A DNA stretch of 64,000 nt from Otatea glauca (GCA_036346275.1 CM070730.1:1116309-1180308), one strand, 5' to 3'; positions 1 through 11,285 are shown, numbered from the stretch's first letter. The notes: generated by a model from the letters alone, not told the origin. Numbers and translations: made by a program.

Positions 1-300
1 AATTGGCATCCTTCGCGGTGCGTGCGATGTGCTCTGCGTCGGACACGGTCGGCCAATAGAAACCTTCGCCGAAAGGCCTTTCCACCCAGAGATCGGAGCG
101 CGGCGTGGTGACCGCAAATTCCATTGTGTATGTCGTCCAGTGATTGTTTTCCTTGGTCGGCGGAATGCACTTTTGGAGGACCGGGACTCCTTTTGTAAAG
201 TGCGGACCGACCCGGGACGAAAGACTTTGCTCGCCGGGCGGCGCCAGGGCCTCGGTCGGTCGGAGAGCGACCCGTCGTCAAGCGATCTATGAATGGCTTT
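1..300 (-). pseudogene. Gyp-1 integrase N-terminal zinc-binding region (partial)
   Basis: The minus strand matches the Gyp-2 stretch near 38390-38480 that precedes the integrase core (the region of the CEGCQFFA-like zinc-binding end), including the segment encoding the link between the histidine and cysteine pairs. The catalytic core lies beyond the left edge. No open frame survives. Confidence 0.55.
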
Positions 301-380
301 CTCGGTCGGACTCGGTTGCTAGCGCGCCGTGGCTCGGCCGGCCAAGTCTCGCGCCGCCGCGCGCGTGCCGGGCGACCGTG

Positions 381-815
381 CTAGGTAGGTCGGGGACCGT
401 TCGACCACCGGGCGGTGGATGGAAGGCTGCGAGAGTCGCGACGAAGATCCCGGCGGGACCGGCTCTCTGGAGGCGGATTGGCGGTAGTCGGCGTCGCTAT
501 TGTGGCGTCGGTAGCTATGGTGGCTCGAAGCCCTTGAACCGCGCCGAGCCCGCGCGCTTCTCGGCGATGCGCAGCCATGCGGGCGTCTCGGGGCTCGCGG
601 CCTTCATGACAGTCAGCGACAAGCTTGGAGTCCCGTGGGCGTAGAGTCGGCGAGCACCGAGGTCGCGGTGATCCGGAGACCGTTGATGAGGGCCTCGTGC
701 TCGGCAGCGTTGTTGGTGGCGTCAGCGGCGATGGCGTCTGGGCTTGTTCCCAAGTGGGGAGATGATGACAACTCCGGCGCGCGCCATTCTTGTTGTAAGA
801 CCCATCGAAGTACAT
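381..815 (-). pseudogene. Gyp-1 additional RNase H domain
   Basis: The minus-strand reading starts with an MYFDGSYNKNGA motif, the first acidic strand of the second (archaeal-like) RNase H found in Tat-type gypsy elements. The same motif occurs in Gyp-2 at 37639. After about 20 residues the reading departs from the family because of indels, so no enzyme can be produced. Confidence 0.65.
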
Positions 816-1142
816 TGTCGATTACTGGGGTCTTCGATCCTTTGGTGGTGCACGGGTTTGGTCCACTCGGCGACGAAGTCGGCTAGAACTGCGATTTGAT
901 CGCCGTCAGGGGCGTATGTGATGTCGTGGCGGCGAGCTCGAGTGCCCACTTGGCTATCCTTCGGCGTCGCGGTTGCGGGCGATCTCGCCTAGCGGGGCGT
1001 GGTCACCACGGTGATGTTGTCTTGTCGAAGTAGTGGGCGAACTTTCTCTTCGCAATGAGCACGCGTAGAGTAACCTGCACTGTGGGTGCAGAGTCTTGGA
1101 CTCGGAAAGGACCTCGCTAATGAAGTAAAGCGGCGTTGTACC

Positions 1143-1958
1143 TTAAGTTCGCGGCCTTCTTCCGTCGCTCCACCACGAGGGCGCGGCGGCGGCAGGTAGT
1201 GGCGATGTAGAAAGCAGCGGCTCCCAGTGCCGGGCGACGGGGCCGAGGCGGGGCAGGAAGGCCTTGAGCGGGTGAGGCCTCTCGAGCTTACGGGGTCCGG
1301 CTAAAGCGGTCGGATCTCTTGAGTAGCTTTGTAGAGTGGTATTCGCGCGTGGCGAGAACACGAAGCGACTCAAAGGCGCTAGGCATCGGTCGACCTCTGG
1401 ACCCCCTTGAGGTTCTTGATTGGGCCCATCCTTGCGATTGCTAATATCTTCTCTGGTTGGCCTCGATGCCTCGCTCGGAGACAATGAAGCCAAGGAGCTT
1501 CCTTTGGGGACCCAGCGCATTTCGAGATTGAGCTTTATGCGGAATCGTCGAAGGTTATAAAGGTCTCTTCGGTCGGGGACAAGGTCGTCGGCCTTCTTGG
1601 TTTACGACAATATCGTCGTACACCTCAGCGTTATGGCGATCGGTTATTGAAGCACGTTTGCATACATCATTGGTATGTGGCGCCCGCGTTCTTTAGGCGA
1701 GCGGCATCGTAGCGTGCGAGAATGAGCGAGCGGGGTGATGAAGGAAGTCGCGAGCTGGTCGGACTCCTTAAGCGCCAATCGGTGGTAGCGAGTAGGCATC
1801 CGAGAAAGAGAGGACTCGCACCTGCGGTGGAGTCGATGACTTGGTCGATCACGGGGCAAAGAGCGGATCCTTGGGACATGCTTTGTTGAGACCCGTATAG
1901 TCAGCGCACATCCTCCATTGCCCATTTTCTTTTTACAAGTCTGGGGTTGGCTAGCCAC
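1143..1958 (-). pseudogene. Gyp-1 reverse transcriptase, decayed
   Basis: Minus-strand frames carry fragments of the gypsy RT palm: KKKMGNG, a proline-rich PRIRSLPRDRPSHRL block in a shifted frame, then LALKESDQLATSFITP, which matches Gyp-2 RT residues near 36650. The region of the YVDD box (near 1600-1640) reads VYDDIVV, with a residue of the box lost. Several frameshifts separate the blocks. It sits in the expected order between protease and RNase H. Confidence 0.7.
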
Positions 1959-2218
1959 TCGGGTGGCGCACCTCTTTCACGAACCTGCGGCGGAAGTTTG
2001 GCGATCTCCTACCCTATGATCTGCGCTTCTCCTCGTCGAGCGGCGCGGCGTTAGGCGGCCGGCTTTGAGCACAGTCGGATGCTCAGAGTGCTCGGCGACT
2101 TCCCAGGATTCCGGCATGTCGGAGGACCTCCATGCGAAGCGTCTTTGTTGGTGCGGAGAAGTCGGCGGCGCTTCTATTTGGCGGAGGCGTGGCTCCGATC
2201 CGCGCGGTCTTGGTCGGA

Positions 2219-2911
2219 TCACGAGGATCGACCGCGACCTCGCCGTGTCCTCGGCGGACTTGAAGGATCCGCCCCGACTTCTTTGGACTCGGGGTGGATT
2301 GAAGCTTCCCTCACGAGGTTGTCGAGCTCGGCGAGCGCGATGGCTGCGAGCAAGCTCTGGCGCTGCGCTCGCGATTGTAGGCAAGGCTGGAAAAGCGATG
2401 CCACGGTGATGACTCCGTGGCCACGGCATCTTCGACTTGAGGTAGGCGTGGCGGGGACCGCCATGAACTTGGCGTAACATGGCCTTCCCGAGGATGGCAT
2501 GGTAAGGAAGGAAATCCACGACCTCAGCGAGGTTTCGGTGCGGAAGTTTCGGTTCCCAAAGGTAGCGGCGGTCGATGCCGAGTGGATGGACTGCGGCGGG
2601 AATAGCGCCATGGAAGGCGCCTTCTTTGATCGGAGGGTTGGCGCGGGATCCCCATAGCGTCGGCGTCTCGGCGTAGAGGATGTTGAGGCGTTGCCTCCGT
2701 CCATAAGCACCTTTGAAGGCACTTCTTCCCCACGGCGGGGTGACCACGGGGTATCTCCGGTGTGGGCGTGGTCGAGGTGGTCGGTCCGATCAAAGGTGAT
2801 CGGGAACTCAGACCACCGGGGTATTGGGGGCGCATGGCGCGGCGGTATGGACCTCGCGATAAGCGAGCTTGGCGGCGCATCGGCATAGCGAGCCGGTCCT
2901 CCAAAGATCAT
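2219..2911 (-). pseudogene. Gyp-1 aspartic protease region
   Basis: The minus-strand translation contains KVLMDGGN, a variant of the retropepsin loop, followed by a block (FGNRNFRTET then GRPCYAKFMAVP) that matches the same region of Gyp-2 at 35840-35960. Frameshifts interrupt it. In Gyp-2 the equivalent loop reads LMGDSDG, so the two copies decayed independently. Confidence 0.65.
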
Positions 2912-3232
2912 GAGGCGGCCGTCGGGTTCGGGAACTCATCGTGCGCCTTTTTCTCTGCGGCCCAGCGGCGTGCGTGAGCTCTTCCCTTGCCCGCGGCGTT
3001 GCGGGGCCGGCGGGAGGTAGCGCCTCGGGACCTCGCGATCCGGTGCTTGTGCTTCACGGAGAACCGTGGTTTGGGCGCGGGCGTCCATCAACTTCGAAGT
3101 GGTGGGGCGCGACGGTCGGTCACACTGGCTTGGCGGGGCGGTCGGCGGTGGCGACCACTTGATCTCGCGGATCTGCTTCCGTGCGCTTAGTTTATCGGAG
3201 CGGTCGAAGGGACCCGATCACGGACGCCGGGT

Positions 3233-4686
3233 TCAGGCTGGGCCTTTCCTCCCTCGAAGATGGCCCCGACCTCCTCGCGGGCGTGGTTGGTGGCGATATC
3301 GAGAGCTCCTTGGTAGATCTGGGCTTGAGCGGCCTAGTTTGTGTACCAAGGCCTTGCGGGAGGTGCCGTAGATGAATGCTCCCCACGACATCGGCGTCGG
3401 AGATGTCGGGAGCTCGTTACCTTGGCGGAAAACGCGGATGTAGTCGAGAGGTTTCCCAGGCTGCTGTTTGCAGCCCGCCAGTCGAGGAGTTTCGAGCGCT
3501 TGTAAGTGCCACAGAGTTGCCGACGAAGAGGCCTTCAAGTCGGTCCAGTTCACGATGGTTTTGGCGGCAAGTACTCGAGCGAGGCTCGGGCGTCTGCGAG
3601 GTAGATGGGAAGGTATTGGATGATGAAGAGGTCATCCGTTGCTCCTCCGCCCGGCATGCGGCCGGTAATCTTGAGCGGACACAGGTTTGTGGCCCGGTGT
3701 ATTGGCAATGTTGGTAGCGCCGGAATCGGCGAAGTCGCTGGCGGATCCACAGCGAGCGCTCGTGATCCCGGGGCCGTCGGGGCTCGGGCTGCGGTGGTGG
3801 TGCCGCGCGCAACCGTGAGTGGCGGCCTCGACCGCCATCTTCCTTCACGCCTCAAGGGTAGCGCGAATGTCGTAGGCATCAGGCGTTAGCGCCGAGCGCG
3901 AGGCTGGTGTGGCTCGCGGTCGCGGCGGCGCTGTCTGCGGACCCAACCGGCCCGTGCTGTGATGCAGGCCGGTGGCGAGGTGGCTCGGGCGATAGGGCCG
4001 GGCGTGCATGTGTTGCATGGCGCGTGCTCTACCGGCCCGGAGGTTTGGTAAGTGGCCTTGGCCTCGGTCGGTCGGCTCGGGAGGCCTCGAGCGGCATTGC
4101 GGCCGTGGCCACGTTTTGGTGGCGTGGGGAAGAAGTGAGGACCGTCGGACCCTTCCGCTCTTTGGGGTGTGCTGGCCGACGCCGTGTCGCGTGTGCTGTC
4201 GCCGAGCACATCGCGGGCCTCGAGCCCTCTTGCTCCAGTTGGCACAGGCGGTCGGCTTCGATTCTTCGTTCCTCCAACTCTTTGCGTTGTTGTTGGGCTC
4301 GGCGCGGCAGTCTGGCGCGTTGATGCGCTCGCGTTGGTACTCCTCCTCCTGCGCTGAGTCGCGGCCGGACGAGAAGGCCCGCGGCCGCGAGGGCCGCGGG
4401 CAAATCGGCGGTGCACGCCATGTTGCACTCGCGAGAGTCGCTGCTGGCGGTACTCCGTGTCGGGCTGAGTCATGGCGGAAGAGTCTTCCGCAGACTCGTG
4501 GATGGAGGCCGGTAGGTAGCCAGCCATCGCCACCTGTCGCGAGCCTATGGGGGGTGACATGGTCACCTGCCCGGGCCTACGGGAGTTTTCGCCGACCGTG
4601 GCGGAGCACTCCTCGGGTTCTGGCTTCGGGGCCTGCAGGGGCGCCCCAAGCCGGAGCTTAGCGAAGTCGCGGAGAAGGACACACAA
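3233..4686 (-). pseudogene. Gyp-1 gag, decayed
   Basis: Minus-strand pieces match the Gyp-2 gag in order: an Arg/Gln-rich QQQRKELEERR coiled segment (near 4300) and WGAFIYGTSRKALVHKLG (near 3350). They are spread over three frames. It lies directly inside the 5' LTR as expected for gag. The GC-rich codon use fits the Gyp-1/Gyp-2 family. Confidence 0.65.
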
Positions 4687-4883
4687 GCTCTCGTGGGCGC
4701 TGTCCTCCGGAGGCGGCGGGGACGAGCGTGAGCCCTCCCGTCGGGGTGACGGCGAAGTCGAGGGAGCCGAAGCGGATCCGGTTCCCCGGCGCAGTCATGC
4801 CGTCGTAGTGGGTGGATGCCATCGGAGATAAGCGGAATCGAAATAGTAGCGAAGACGCGAAGACCCTACAGCGCGCATAAGCG

Positions 4884-5759
4884 TGGCGTTTTTGGCGCGG
4901 CAAGTAAATTTGTAAGTCTAGAAATTCGCGCGTTCCACTCCTGAATGGTTAGACTCGTGAGTCCAAGATGTATCTTGGTTGGTGAAAGTCCCTACTCGAT
5001 TCGGATGGCGTATTGTATTGCTTTTGCCCTATGTTTTTCTGAGGCGAGGCCCTAAATGACTTAGTCTCCTCGTGTTCTTATGTGTCCTCCCTGAATCGTT
5101 TAGTCTCGCCTCCTTTTATCTGGAAGGAAGGCGAGGTTACATCGAGTTGGGGAAGAGCGAGTGACCTATGTTAGGAGCTCGGTCCTTCGTCACGTGGACT
5201 GGTCGCCACCCGTCTTGCCCATGCGCCTTGGTGGTCAGAGAGGTTAGGTATTCCCGGAAATAGCGTACTTGCCCTCTGTGACCCTTGCGAATCTTGGCGT
5301 CCGTGATGCGTGGCGTTAGTCTTGCCTCGGGAGGAGGCGTGCGCTCATCTTGTCGTGGCCCGGTTGATGGGTGGAAGCTTTGTCTTCTGCGATCACGGAT
5401 CTTCTTGGGAAGGAGCCACCGCCCTTGTATAGTCACTCGATTGACCTCATTCGAAGTGCGTGGCGGTAGGCGATGAGGACGACACGCGGCCCTCGGCGTC
5501 CGCCACCTTGGTTCGGTTGGAGTCGGGGATCCGCCCGCCAAGAGGGTCGGGAGCGTTGTCGGTCGGTCGGGAGATCCGCCCGCCAATAAGTCGAGCGCTG
5601 TCGGTCGGATTCGCTTCCTGGCGGTCGGGAGCGGATGTCTTGTGCGGTTTCGCGAGCGATTCGATCGGTGGCGGGCGGGCGCGCTGTTGGGTGGAGATAT
5701 GCTTGAGGCGGCTCGTCGCTCTGGGCTGTTGGGGTATCCCTGTTTATTAGTATTCGTCA
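4884..5759 (-). repeat. 5' LTR of Gyp-1
   Basis: Read on the minus strand it starts TGACGAATACTAATAAACAG at 5759, like the Gyp-2 LTR, and ends around 4884 in ...AAAAACGCCA after a conserved AGACTTACAAATTTACTTGC block. The last bases and the primer site are diverged, so the inner boundary is approximate. Length is about 876 bp, against 854 and 856 bp in Gyp-2. Confidence 0.8.
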
Positions 5760-6410
5760 GCGGGCCATTAGCCACGCGCCCTCGGTCACGGCCGCTAGAA
5801 GTGGCTGTGCGAGGCGGTGGCTCCTTCCCAAGGCGACACGAAGGTTGCCAAAGTCAAGACTCGATCTCATCATCCAATCACGCCCGAGGCGAGGATCGCT
5901 CCCTCGAGGTAGCACGGCGCCACGCATCATGGCATCGGCACTGCGGGCTTGCAAAGAGCGGTGCGCTATTTCGATGGAGCAATGCGAACTGCTCTAGCGA
6001 TGAGTTCACCAACCCGGCATGGCGAAGCGAGCGGCGACCAATCGCCAGGACAAAGGACCCGGGTTCCTAGCGTAGATCTCTTCATCCTTCCCTCTCCCTA
6101 CTTTCCATGTAACCTGCCCCCTCCGACTATATAAAGGGAGGCAGGATCTTCTAGGAGAGGGGGGCTCCCTTCTCTTGGTCTTTACGAATAGACAGCACAC
6201 GCTCTCGTGTTCGAACCCTCAGCTCCCGCTTGTAAACGTTGTGCAGCCGTGTGCACCCAAGGCAATACAGCACCATCACACCAACTGGAGTAGGGACATT
6301 CGGCCCGAACCAGTATACATCTTGGACTCTTGAGTCTAACCATTCAAGGAGAGGGAGCGCGCGGCCTCTTAGACTTATAAATTTACTTGCCGGTGCACGA
6401 AACGCCGACA
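5760..6410 (+). repeat. LTR fragment (3' portion), opposite orientation to Gyp-1
   Basis: The plus strand matches the second part of the Gyp-2 LTR: a GGTGGCTCCTTCCCAAG block, a TATATAAA box at 6128-6135, and a CGAAACGCCGACA terminus ending at 6410. Its 5' part is missing in this window because Gyp-1 inserted at its left edge. The next bases, AAATG, are the likely start of a target duplication in a hAT element. Confidence 0.8.
6128..6135 (+). promoter_or_regulatory. TATA box of LTR fragment
   Basis: TATATAAA in the context CGACTATATAAAGGGAGG. It is at the same place as in both Gyp-2 LTRs. Confidence 0.6.
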
Positions 6411-7195
6411 AAATGCTTTATCATTGTGTTTACACTGGAAAGATCAAGATATCTTAGAGGCTATGTTGGAGGTGGAGAAAACTAAACGAAAATTTCAGCA
6501 AATTAGAGATGATGGTTGGGAATCCCTATTGGAGACTGTATACTCCTTTTGTGATGAACATGGTACTCTAAAGTTGGATATGGAAGAAGAATTTGTAGAT
6601 AGACATAAACCAAGGAAAAGACCAATCGTACTAACTATCAACATTATAGATACGATTGCTTGAATGTTGTCATGGACTTGCAATTTTTAGAGTTTAATGA
6701 CCGTTTCAATGAGATTAATTCTAATTTGCTTACACAAATGGCTGCTTTCAGTCCCAGTGATTTATTTCTTGCTTTTAGCCTTGAGAGCTTAATGGAGTTG
6801 GCTAGGTCCTATCCAGATGATTTCAATTCAATGCAGTTGAAGGATCTTAGTCTTGAGCTTCCTATCTACATTGACAATGTGAGAGCAGATGAAAGATTTG
6901 CCAATTTGAGCACTATTTCTGAACATGCCAAATTGATGGTGGATACAAAGAAACATCTTTCTTTTCCTTTATTTTATAAACTCCTCAAGCTAGTGTTAGT
7001 TCTACCAATTGCAACTGCATTAGTTGAGAGGTGTTTTTCAGTGATGAAAATTGTGAAGGCGATGTTACGCAATCGTATGGGCGTCGGTTTATGAATGACT
7101 CCATAATTTGCTTTGTGGAGCAAGGTTTTCTATCCACAATTTCAAATGGCGATGTGATAGATCTTATTGGAAGATGAAAGAGCGAAGGGAACAAC
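6411..7195 (+). pseudogene. hAT transposase, C-terminal half (ZMYM/TTF-type family)
   Basis: Two plus-strand frames (6424-6663 and 6660-7094) give the C-terminal part of a plant hAT transposase. Visible blocks are VVMDLQFLEFNDRFNEINS near 6670 and the dimerisation-domain signature LVLVLPIATALVERCFSVMK near 6990-7050, followed by LRNRMG and, after a frameshift, MNDSIICFVE. An in-frame TGA at 6661 and the frameshift at about 7090 disable it. The N-terminal zinc finger and catalytic half are absent, because an LTR ending at 6410 interrupts the element. The C-terminus lies 176 bp from the element end at 7371. Confidence 0.85.
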
Positions 7196-7328
7196 TATAA
7201 AGAGCCATTGAGGTAACCATTTTTGTAGAAAGTATTTATTTCTGTTATCAACTATATTTTTCTACAATTTTTTCTCTTACCTGTACTTGCTATTTGTCTA
7301 TTATATGGCCATGCTATAAGTTAGTGAC

Positions 7329-7379
7329 TTGGTGTTGACCCCAGCCACATTTTTTGCTGGATTCGCCCCTGGCTGCAAC
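7329..7379 (+). repeat. hAT right terminus and target duplication
   Basis: The end of the element reads ...GGATTCGCCCCTG at 7371, whose complement CAGGGGCGAATCC is a typical hAT terminal inverted repeat. The next 8 bases, GCTGCAAC (7372-7379), are the expected 8-bp target duplication. The left partner is not in the window. Confidence 0.65.
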
Positions 7380-7642
7380 ATGCATGCTCCTTTTTTTTTA
7401 AGAATGGCAAGAGCGCTGCCTTTCATCGAAGGGGTAGAATCCACAGAATTACAACCTCTTCTCCTCCGAGGAAGGCCATGATCCCTCGCTTCTCTGCCGA
7501 GTGCTTCGCTAGCTTGGGGATGTCAAGGCCGCCGGTGTTCCTAACAGCTCTTTTGACATCACTGATAACAATCGCCTAAACACCAGCTTCACTGATCCGT
7601 TGAGCAGCCAAAGAACCTACAAGCCTGCGATGCTTTTGCCAT
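7380..7642 (-). other. Unassigned segment ending in a poly(T) run
   Basis: The segment begins with a T9 run at 7391-7399, that is a poly(A) end on the minus strand. On that strand a short reading VISDVKRAVRNTGGLDIPK is followed by a stop. It lies directly downstream (minus strand) of LTR-like DNA. It could be retroposed sequence or the start of an internal region. I cannot name a family. Confidence 0.3.
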
Positions 7643-8184
7643 TGTCGACTTTTGTAGTCGGCAATGAATTTATAGGGTAGGCGCTCGATCTCAAACTCGA
7701 AGGTCACACAAGACAAGGGGTTTATCTGAGTTCGAGCTCTCATGAGCAGATAATACCTAATCTGTGTCTTTGGGATTATATGGATCTCTTGGATCCGGGG
7801 TTGCTCAAAACACAATATACTCTGGGCGATATGAGGTGTTCTATGCTCTATGGCTTGATTGCTCTATGCTTGGATGATCGGATCCCTATGTTGTTGCCCG
7901 CCCTCTCCCTTATATAGCGGGGGTGGGGCGGCTTACAGAGTCCTGATCGGTTAAGAGATTCCGATCGGTTACAAGATTCTAGTCGATTCTGAGGATAGAG
8001 TTTACATCTTTATCTACCCTATTAACGACTCGGATTACAACCGTATCTATCATATCTAAATATAAGTTCAACTTCCTTTAGGATATGTCCCCTTGCGCAC
8101 GGCAGTGGGGTCTGACGTGGGGAGTATCTTCTGGGCCTCCCTCTTGGGCCTGTCATGAGGGTACCCGGGTTCTTATATTCCACA
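7643..8184 (-). repeat. LTR-like sequence, minus strand
   Basis: On the minus strand it starts TGTGGAATATAAGAACCCGG at 8184, has a CTATATAAGG box (plus-strand 7910-7918), and then a leader resembling gypsy R-U5 regions (a CTCATGAGAGCTCGAACTC stretch and CTTGTCTTGTGTGACC). A possible end is GTCGACA at 7643. No canonical primer site or matching target duplication was found, so both the end and the assignment are uncertain. Confidence 0.45.
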
Positions 8185-8517
8185 GCTATGTTGTGCAAGT
8201 AAGCCTTCAGAAACAAAGGTCAACATGCTTCTCTGTCTGCACACTTATCTTTTAGAAATACAAGTTCTATAGATCGGATTATCTTGTTTGGAAATTACAA
8301 GATTTATATGCCGATTTAATGAGTCTTTTTCTACTATACCTTTATTTATTCTCTCATAACCATATGCATTTATTCATTACCACCCACACAATATTATCTC
8401 TCATCTTCCAAAACAATCAAGTGGGGCTATCGAATTCTTTTTCTCTCCTACATTTCTCAATTTCACTGCAATCTTAATCCTTACACAAAGTCAAAATATG
8501 CCTTATACTACCTCCAT
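8185..8517. other. AT-rich intergenic DNA, no gene seen
   Basis: Short AT-rich sequence between the LTR-like segment and the tandem duplication. No coding signal, RNA gene or element end could be supported. Confidence 0.5.
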
Positions 8518-8986
8518 CCAAGTTTACAAAACGTATGAGTTAAGTCAAAATATGCCTTATACTTCCTCCGTCCATGTTTAATCCTTGTGCCAAGTTAAAA
8601 TATGCTTTACACGGCCATAGGTAAAGAAAGAAAGGAGGAAGAGAGAGAGAGAGAGAGCGCATCGTGTAGTTATCGCGTTGTCCCCCAATCACTGGTGTCG
8701 CGCTGATGCGATTTCTATAGGAAAACACGTAGTATGCCGTCGACGTGGTGTGGTATGTCGTCAAAATATGCCTTATACTCCATCCAAGTTTATAAAACAT
8801 ATGAGTTAAGTCAAAATACGCTTTATAATTCCTCCGTCCAAGTTTAATCCTTGTGCAAAGTTAAAATACGTTTTATACGGCCATAGGTAAAGAATGAATG
8901 GTGCAGGAGAGAGAGAGAGAGAGCTCATCATGGAGTCGTCGCATCGGCCCCCAATCATTGGTGTCGCGCTGATGCGGTTTCTGTAG
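8518..8986. repeat. 266-bp tandem duplication (second copy interrupted)
   Basis: Unit 1 starts CCAAGTTTACAAAACGTATG at 8518 and unit 2 starts CCAAGTTTATAAAACATATG at 8784. Both continue through a GGCCATAGGTAAAG block, a (GA)n tract (about 8643-8656 and 8907-8922) and a GGTGTCGCGCTGATGCG block. Unit 2 is cut at TTTCTGTAG (8986) by an LTR element and resumes at 13707 with GAAATCACGTAGTATGC. Unit 1 shows the uninterrupted junction TTTCTATAGGAAAACACG. CTCCGTCC-type motifs recall Stowaway MITE ends, but no full MITE was delimited. Confidence 0.8.
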
Positions 8987-9212
8987 TGTTAGGGTAGCAC
9001 TGCAAATTTAGCGAAGACAAAGATTTAACATGGAAAAACTCTTGCGGGAAAAAATCACATGAAACAATCCACTATAATGCTTCAATGTTTACATGTACAA
9101 GGGGTTGGCTTATATAGCCAAAAGTGTTCTAGTTGTAGAAGATTTGAACTAACAACCTATTTGGATAAAATCAAAAGATATGGTAAGTTGAGATGTTGAG
9201 TTATCTCCAACA
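8987..9212 (-). repeat. 3' LTR of the ATG18-carrying element
   Basis: 226 bp, minus strand, TGTTGGAG...CCTAACA. A TATA box lies in GGCTATATAAGCC (plus-strand 9105-9117). It is the longer of the two LTRs. Confidence 0.8.
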
Positions 9213-9686
9213 AACCTCCCTTTAACTCAAAATCTATAACGAAATTGATTCCAAAAAACCCCGAAGGGTAATTAAGCACTGAATACAAGTGTGTTAAAAG
9301 TTCAAATGACTGATGAACAAGGAAGACTGGAACAGTCAATCCAAACACTTGGAGTGCGAAAAACCACAAAGGGTATAAAAGACTAGAACAGTCTTATCCA
9401 AACGATTCTAATTAAGCAAGATTGAGCAAACCACCAGTAGGTCGAGAAAAAGACTGGAACAGCCAATCCAAACACACAGCTATCAACAAAGCACACGAAG
9501 AAATATGGGTCTTTAATGAAACATAAGACTAGTAAAGTCTGAGTCTGTGCAACTGACCTCCTAAAATAAACACTCAATCCTCAAACGGCATAAGCCAAGA
9601 CATCACCTATAGCGCATGATACATAACGAAGAACACATTACATGGATTTTTGACATGCTCCATTTGGAACATAAAATTCGGCAAAC
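9213..9686 (-). other. Internal region next to 3' LTR, non-coding
   Basis: Contains a polypurine tract against the LTR and two repeats of a GACTGGAACAG(T/C)CAATCCAAACAC motif (about 9326 and 9451). No protein similarity recognised. Confidence 0.5.
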
Positions 9687-11285
9687 TGAAAGCATCTTGG
9701 CCTCCAATTTTATTTTAGTTTTGGTAATTAATAACAATCGTGTAAAGGACTAACAATTTCTCTTGAGTTTGTGAGAATAGGTTGGTCTCTGTATCGACAC
9801 ATTGAGAAGATTGAAAATCTTGCGAGAAAAGAAGTCTTTTGAAGGGAACCAAAAGATCAAAGACAAGGTATACATGTGTTAAGGTCTTTTCTTTTATCTT
9901 TTACCAACCTAGGAGCTAGAAGTAAAAAGGTCGGATTATTAGGGTAGATGCCATACTATCCAGGAGGATTAATGACTAGTAGCTTGATATTAAATTTAAG
10001 TGTCATATGGCTCATTTCTTTCTGAAAATTATCTTCAAGTTGCATTGAGTCTTGAGCTTCAAAGAGAAATATGCTCTCTCACCAAAATCGGTAGTACCGT
10101 AGGCATAATACCGGTAGTACCATATAAGTTGTAGTACCGCAATATGTATTGTGGTACTTCTTTTCCAGAGACGCCACTTCTTGAGCATCTTCTTTACCAG
10201 TACTACCGCCGTGATAAACCGGTCAGCTGACCGGTAGTTTTTTTACAGAAAGGGGTGTTTTCTTGAGTTTTTTCAGGTCGGTACTACCGCAGGTCAAAAG
10301 CTGGTAGTACCGAAACCTTGGTAGTACTGCACTTTATATGGCGGTATTCTTTTTCCAGGAAGGGTGTCTTTTGAGCAGATCTCCTTCTGAAAGTCGGTAC
10401 TACCGCACTTTGTGCGCCGGTAGTACCGAATCTCTTCAACAGCCTTTCCTGCCACATTTATTGCTTAGAATCTACCGTTGAGACTGACCCGATACTACCG
10501 GGCTTTGCATGCCGGTAGTACCGGATTTCAAGATTTTTTTCATGATCTTGCCCCTAACGGTTGGAATAGTGGGTGAGGGTTATAAATACCCCCACATCTG
10601 CATATTAAAGCTTTTCTTGGACCTCATTAAATACCTCTTGAGCTCTAGCAAGGTTGTTTTGCTCCTAGTGCATTAAATTCTCATTTTTTGAGTGAATTTA
10701 GAGCATTCAAGTGTTGTATTTAGTGTTGAGCCATTTAGACACTTGATTCATCTTCAAGCAAGCGTTATCACTCTATTCTCTTGTAGGTTGCCGCCTTCTA
10801 GACGACTTGGAGGAGAAGGAACCAGTGACTTTCTCAAAGAAGCTTGTGAGAAAGCCCGGATAGTTGTTAAGGCCGGTGTTCGCCTACCCGGAGCGGGGAA
10901 GAATTACCAAGTGATCGAGGGAGGCTCAATTGCGAATTGGATCCGGCTTAAAGTTGATCAACCTACCTCAACGTGGATTAGGGGAGACCGGCAAGTCTCC
11001 GAGACCACGAGATAAATTCTTGTGTCACTTTCTCTCTTGTGGTTTGGATTTCTTATTCTTGTTTGCAATTTACTTTCCTAGCAACTTTAGTGTATTGATT
11101 TTGTGTTTATGATTGTATTCTTGCTTAGACTTGGGTTGTTGGTGCACTTAGTGAAACCTAGAGAATTTAGGTTTTAATTATCAAAATTGCAATTCTTGCT
11201 TAGACAACTTATTTATTGCAATTAAAGCCGAAGAATTCTAAAAAACTCATATTCACCCCGCTAGTCGGTTATCCTTGACCCTGCA
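9687..11285 (+). repeat. Sirevirus-like solo LTR
   Basis: A 1599-bp sequence from TGAAAGCATCTTGGCC to CCTTGACCCTGCA with an exact 5-bp duplication CAAAC on both sides (9682-9686, 11286-11290). It carries many copies of CGGTACTACCG or its complement between 10090 and 10525, and a TATAAATACCCC box at 10581, after which the transcribed leader begins. Such CGGTAGTACCG-rich LTRs are familiar from grass Sireviruses (Copia). No internal region is present, so it is a solo LTR left by recombination. Confidence 0.85.
10581..10588 (+). promoter_or_regulatory. TATA box of Sirevirus-like LTR
   Basis: TATAAATA in GAGGGTTATAAATACCCCC, located between the CGGTACTACCG repeats and the leader. Confidence 0.6.

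Larger units (their letters stand above)
1..5759 (-). mobile_element. Gyp-1: Tat-like Ty3/gypsy retrotransposon, 5' part, decayed
   Basis: On the minus strand the order is 5' LTR (5759 to about 4884), gag, protease, reverse transcriptase, RNase H and the start of integrase, which runs off the window at base 1. Every domain aligns with the better preserved Gyp-2 at 32557-43731, but frames are broken throughout. Translations such as an MYFDGSY RNase H motif and a KESDQLATSFITP reverse-transcriptase block identify it. Its LTR starts TGACGAATACT at 5759, abutting an oppositely oriented LTR fragment, so it inserted into an older relative. Its 3' LTR and second target duplication are outside the window. 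The Tat lineage is inferred from the second RNase H domain. Confidence 0.85.

Noticed and set aside
2065..2477. Plus-strand frames opposite Gyp-1 pol
   Set aside because: Antisense shadows of decayed Gyp-1 polyprotein DNA; no domain similarity.
10090..10525. CGGTACTACCG repeats as a separate satellite or CRISPR
   Set aside because: Irregular spacing and position inside a Sirevirus-like LTR bounded by CAAAC duplications.
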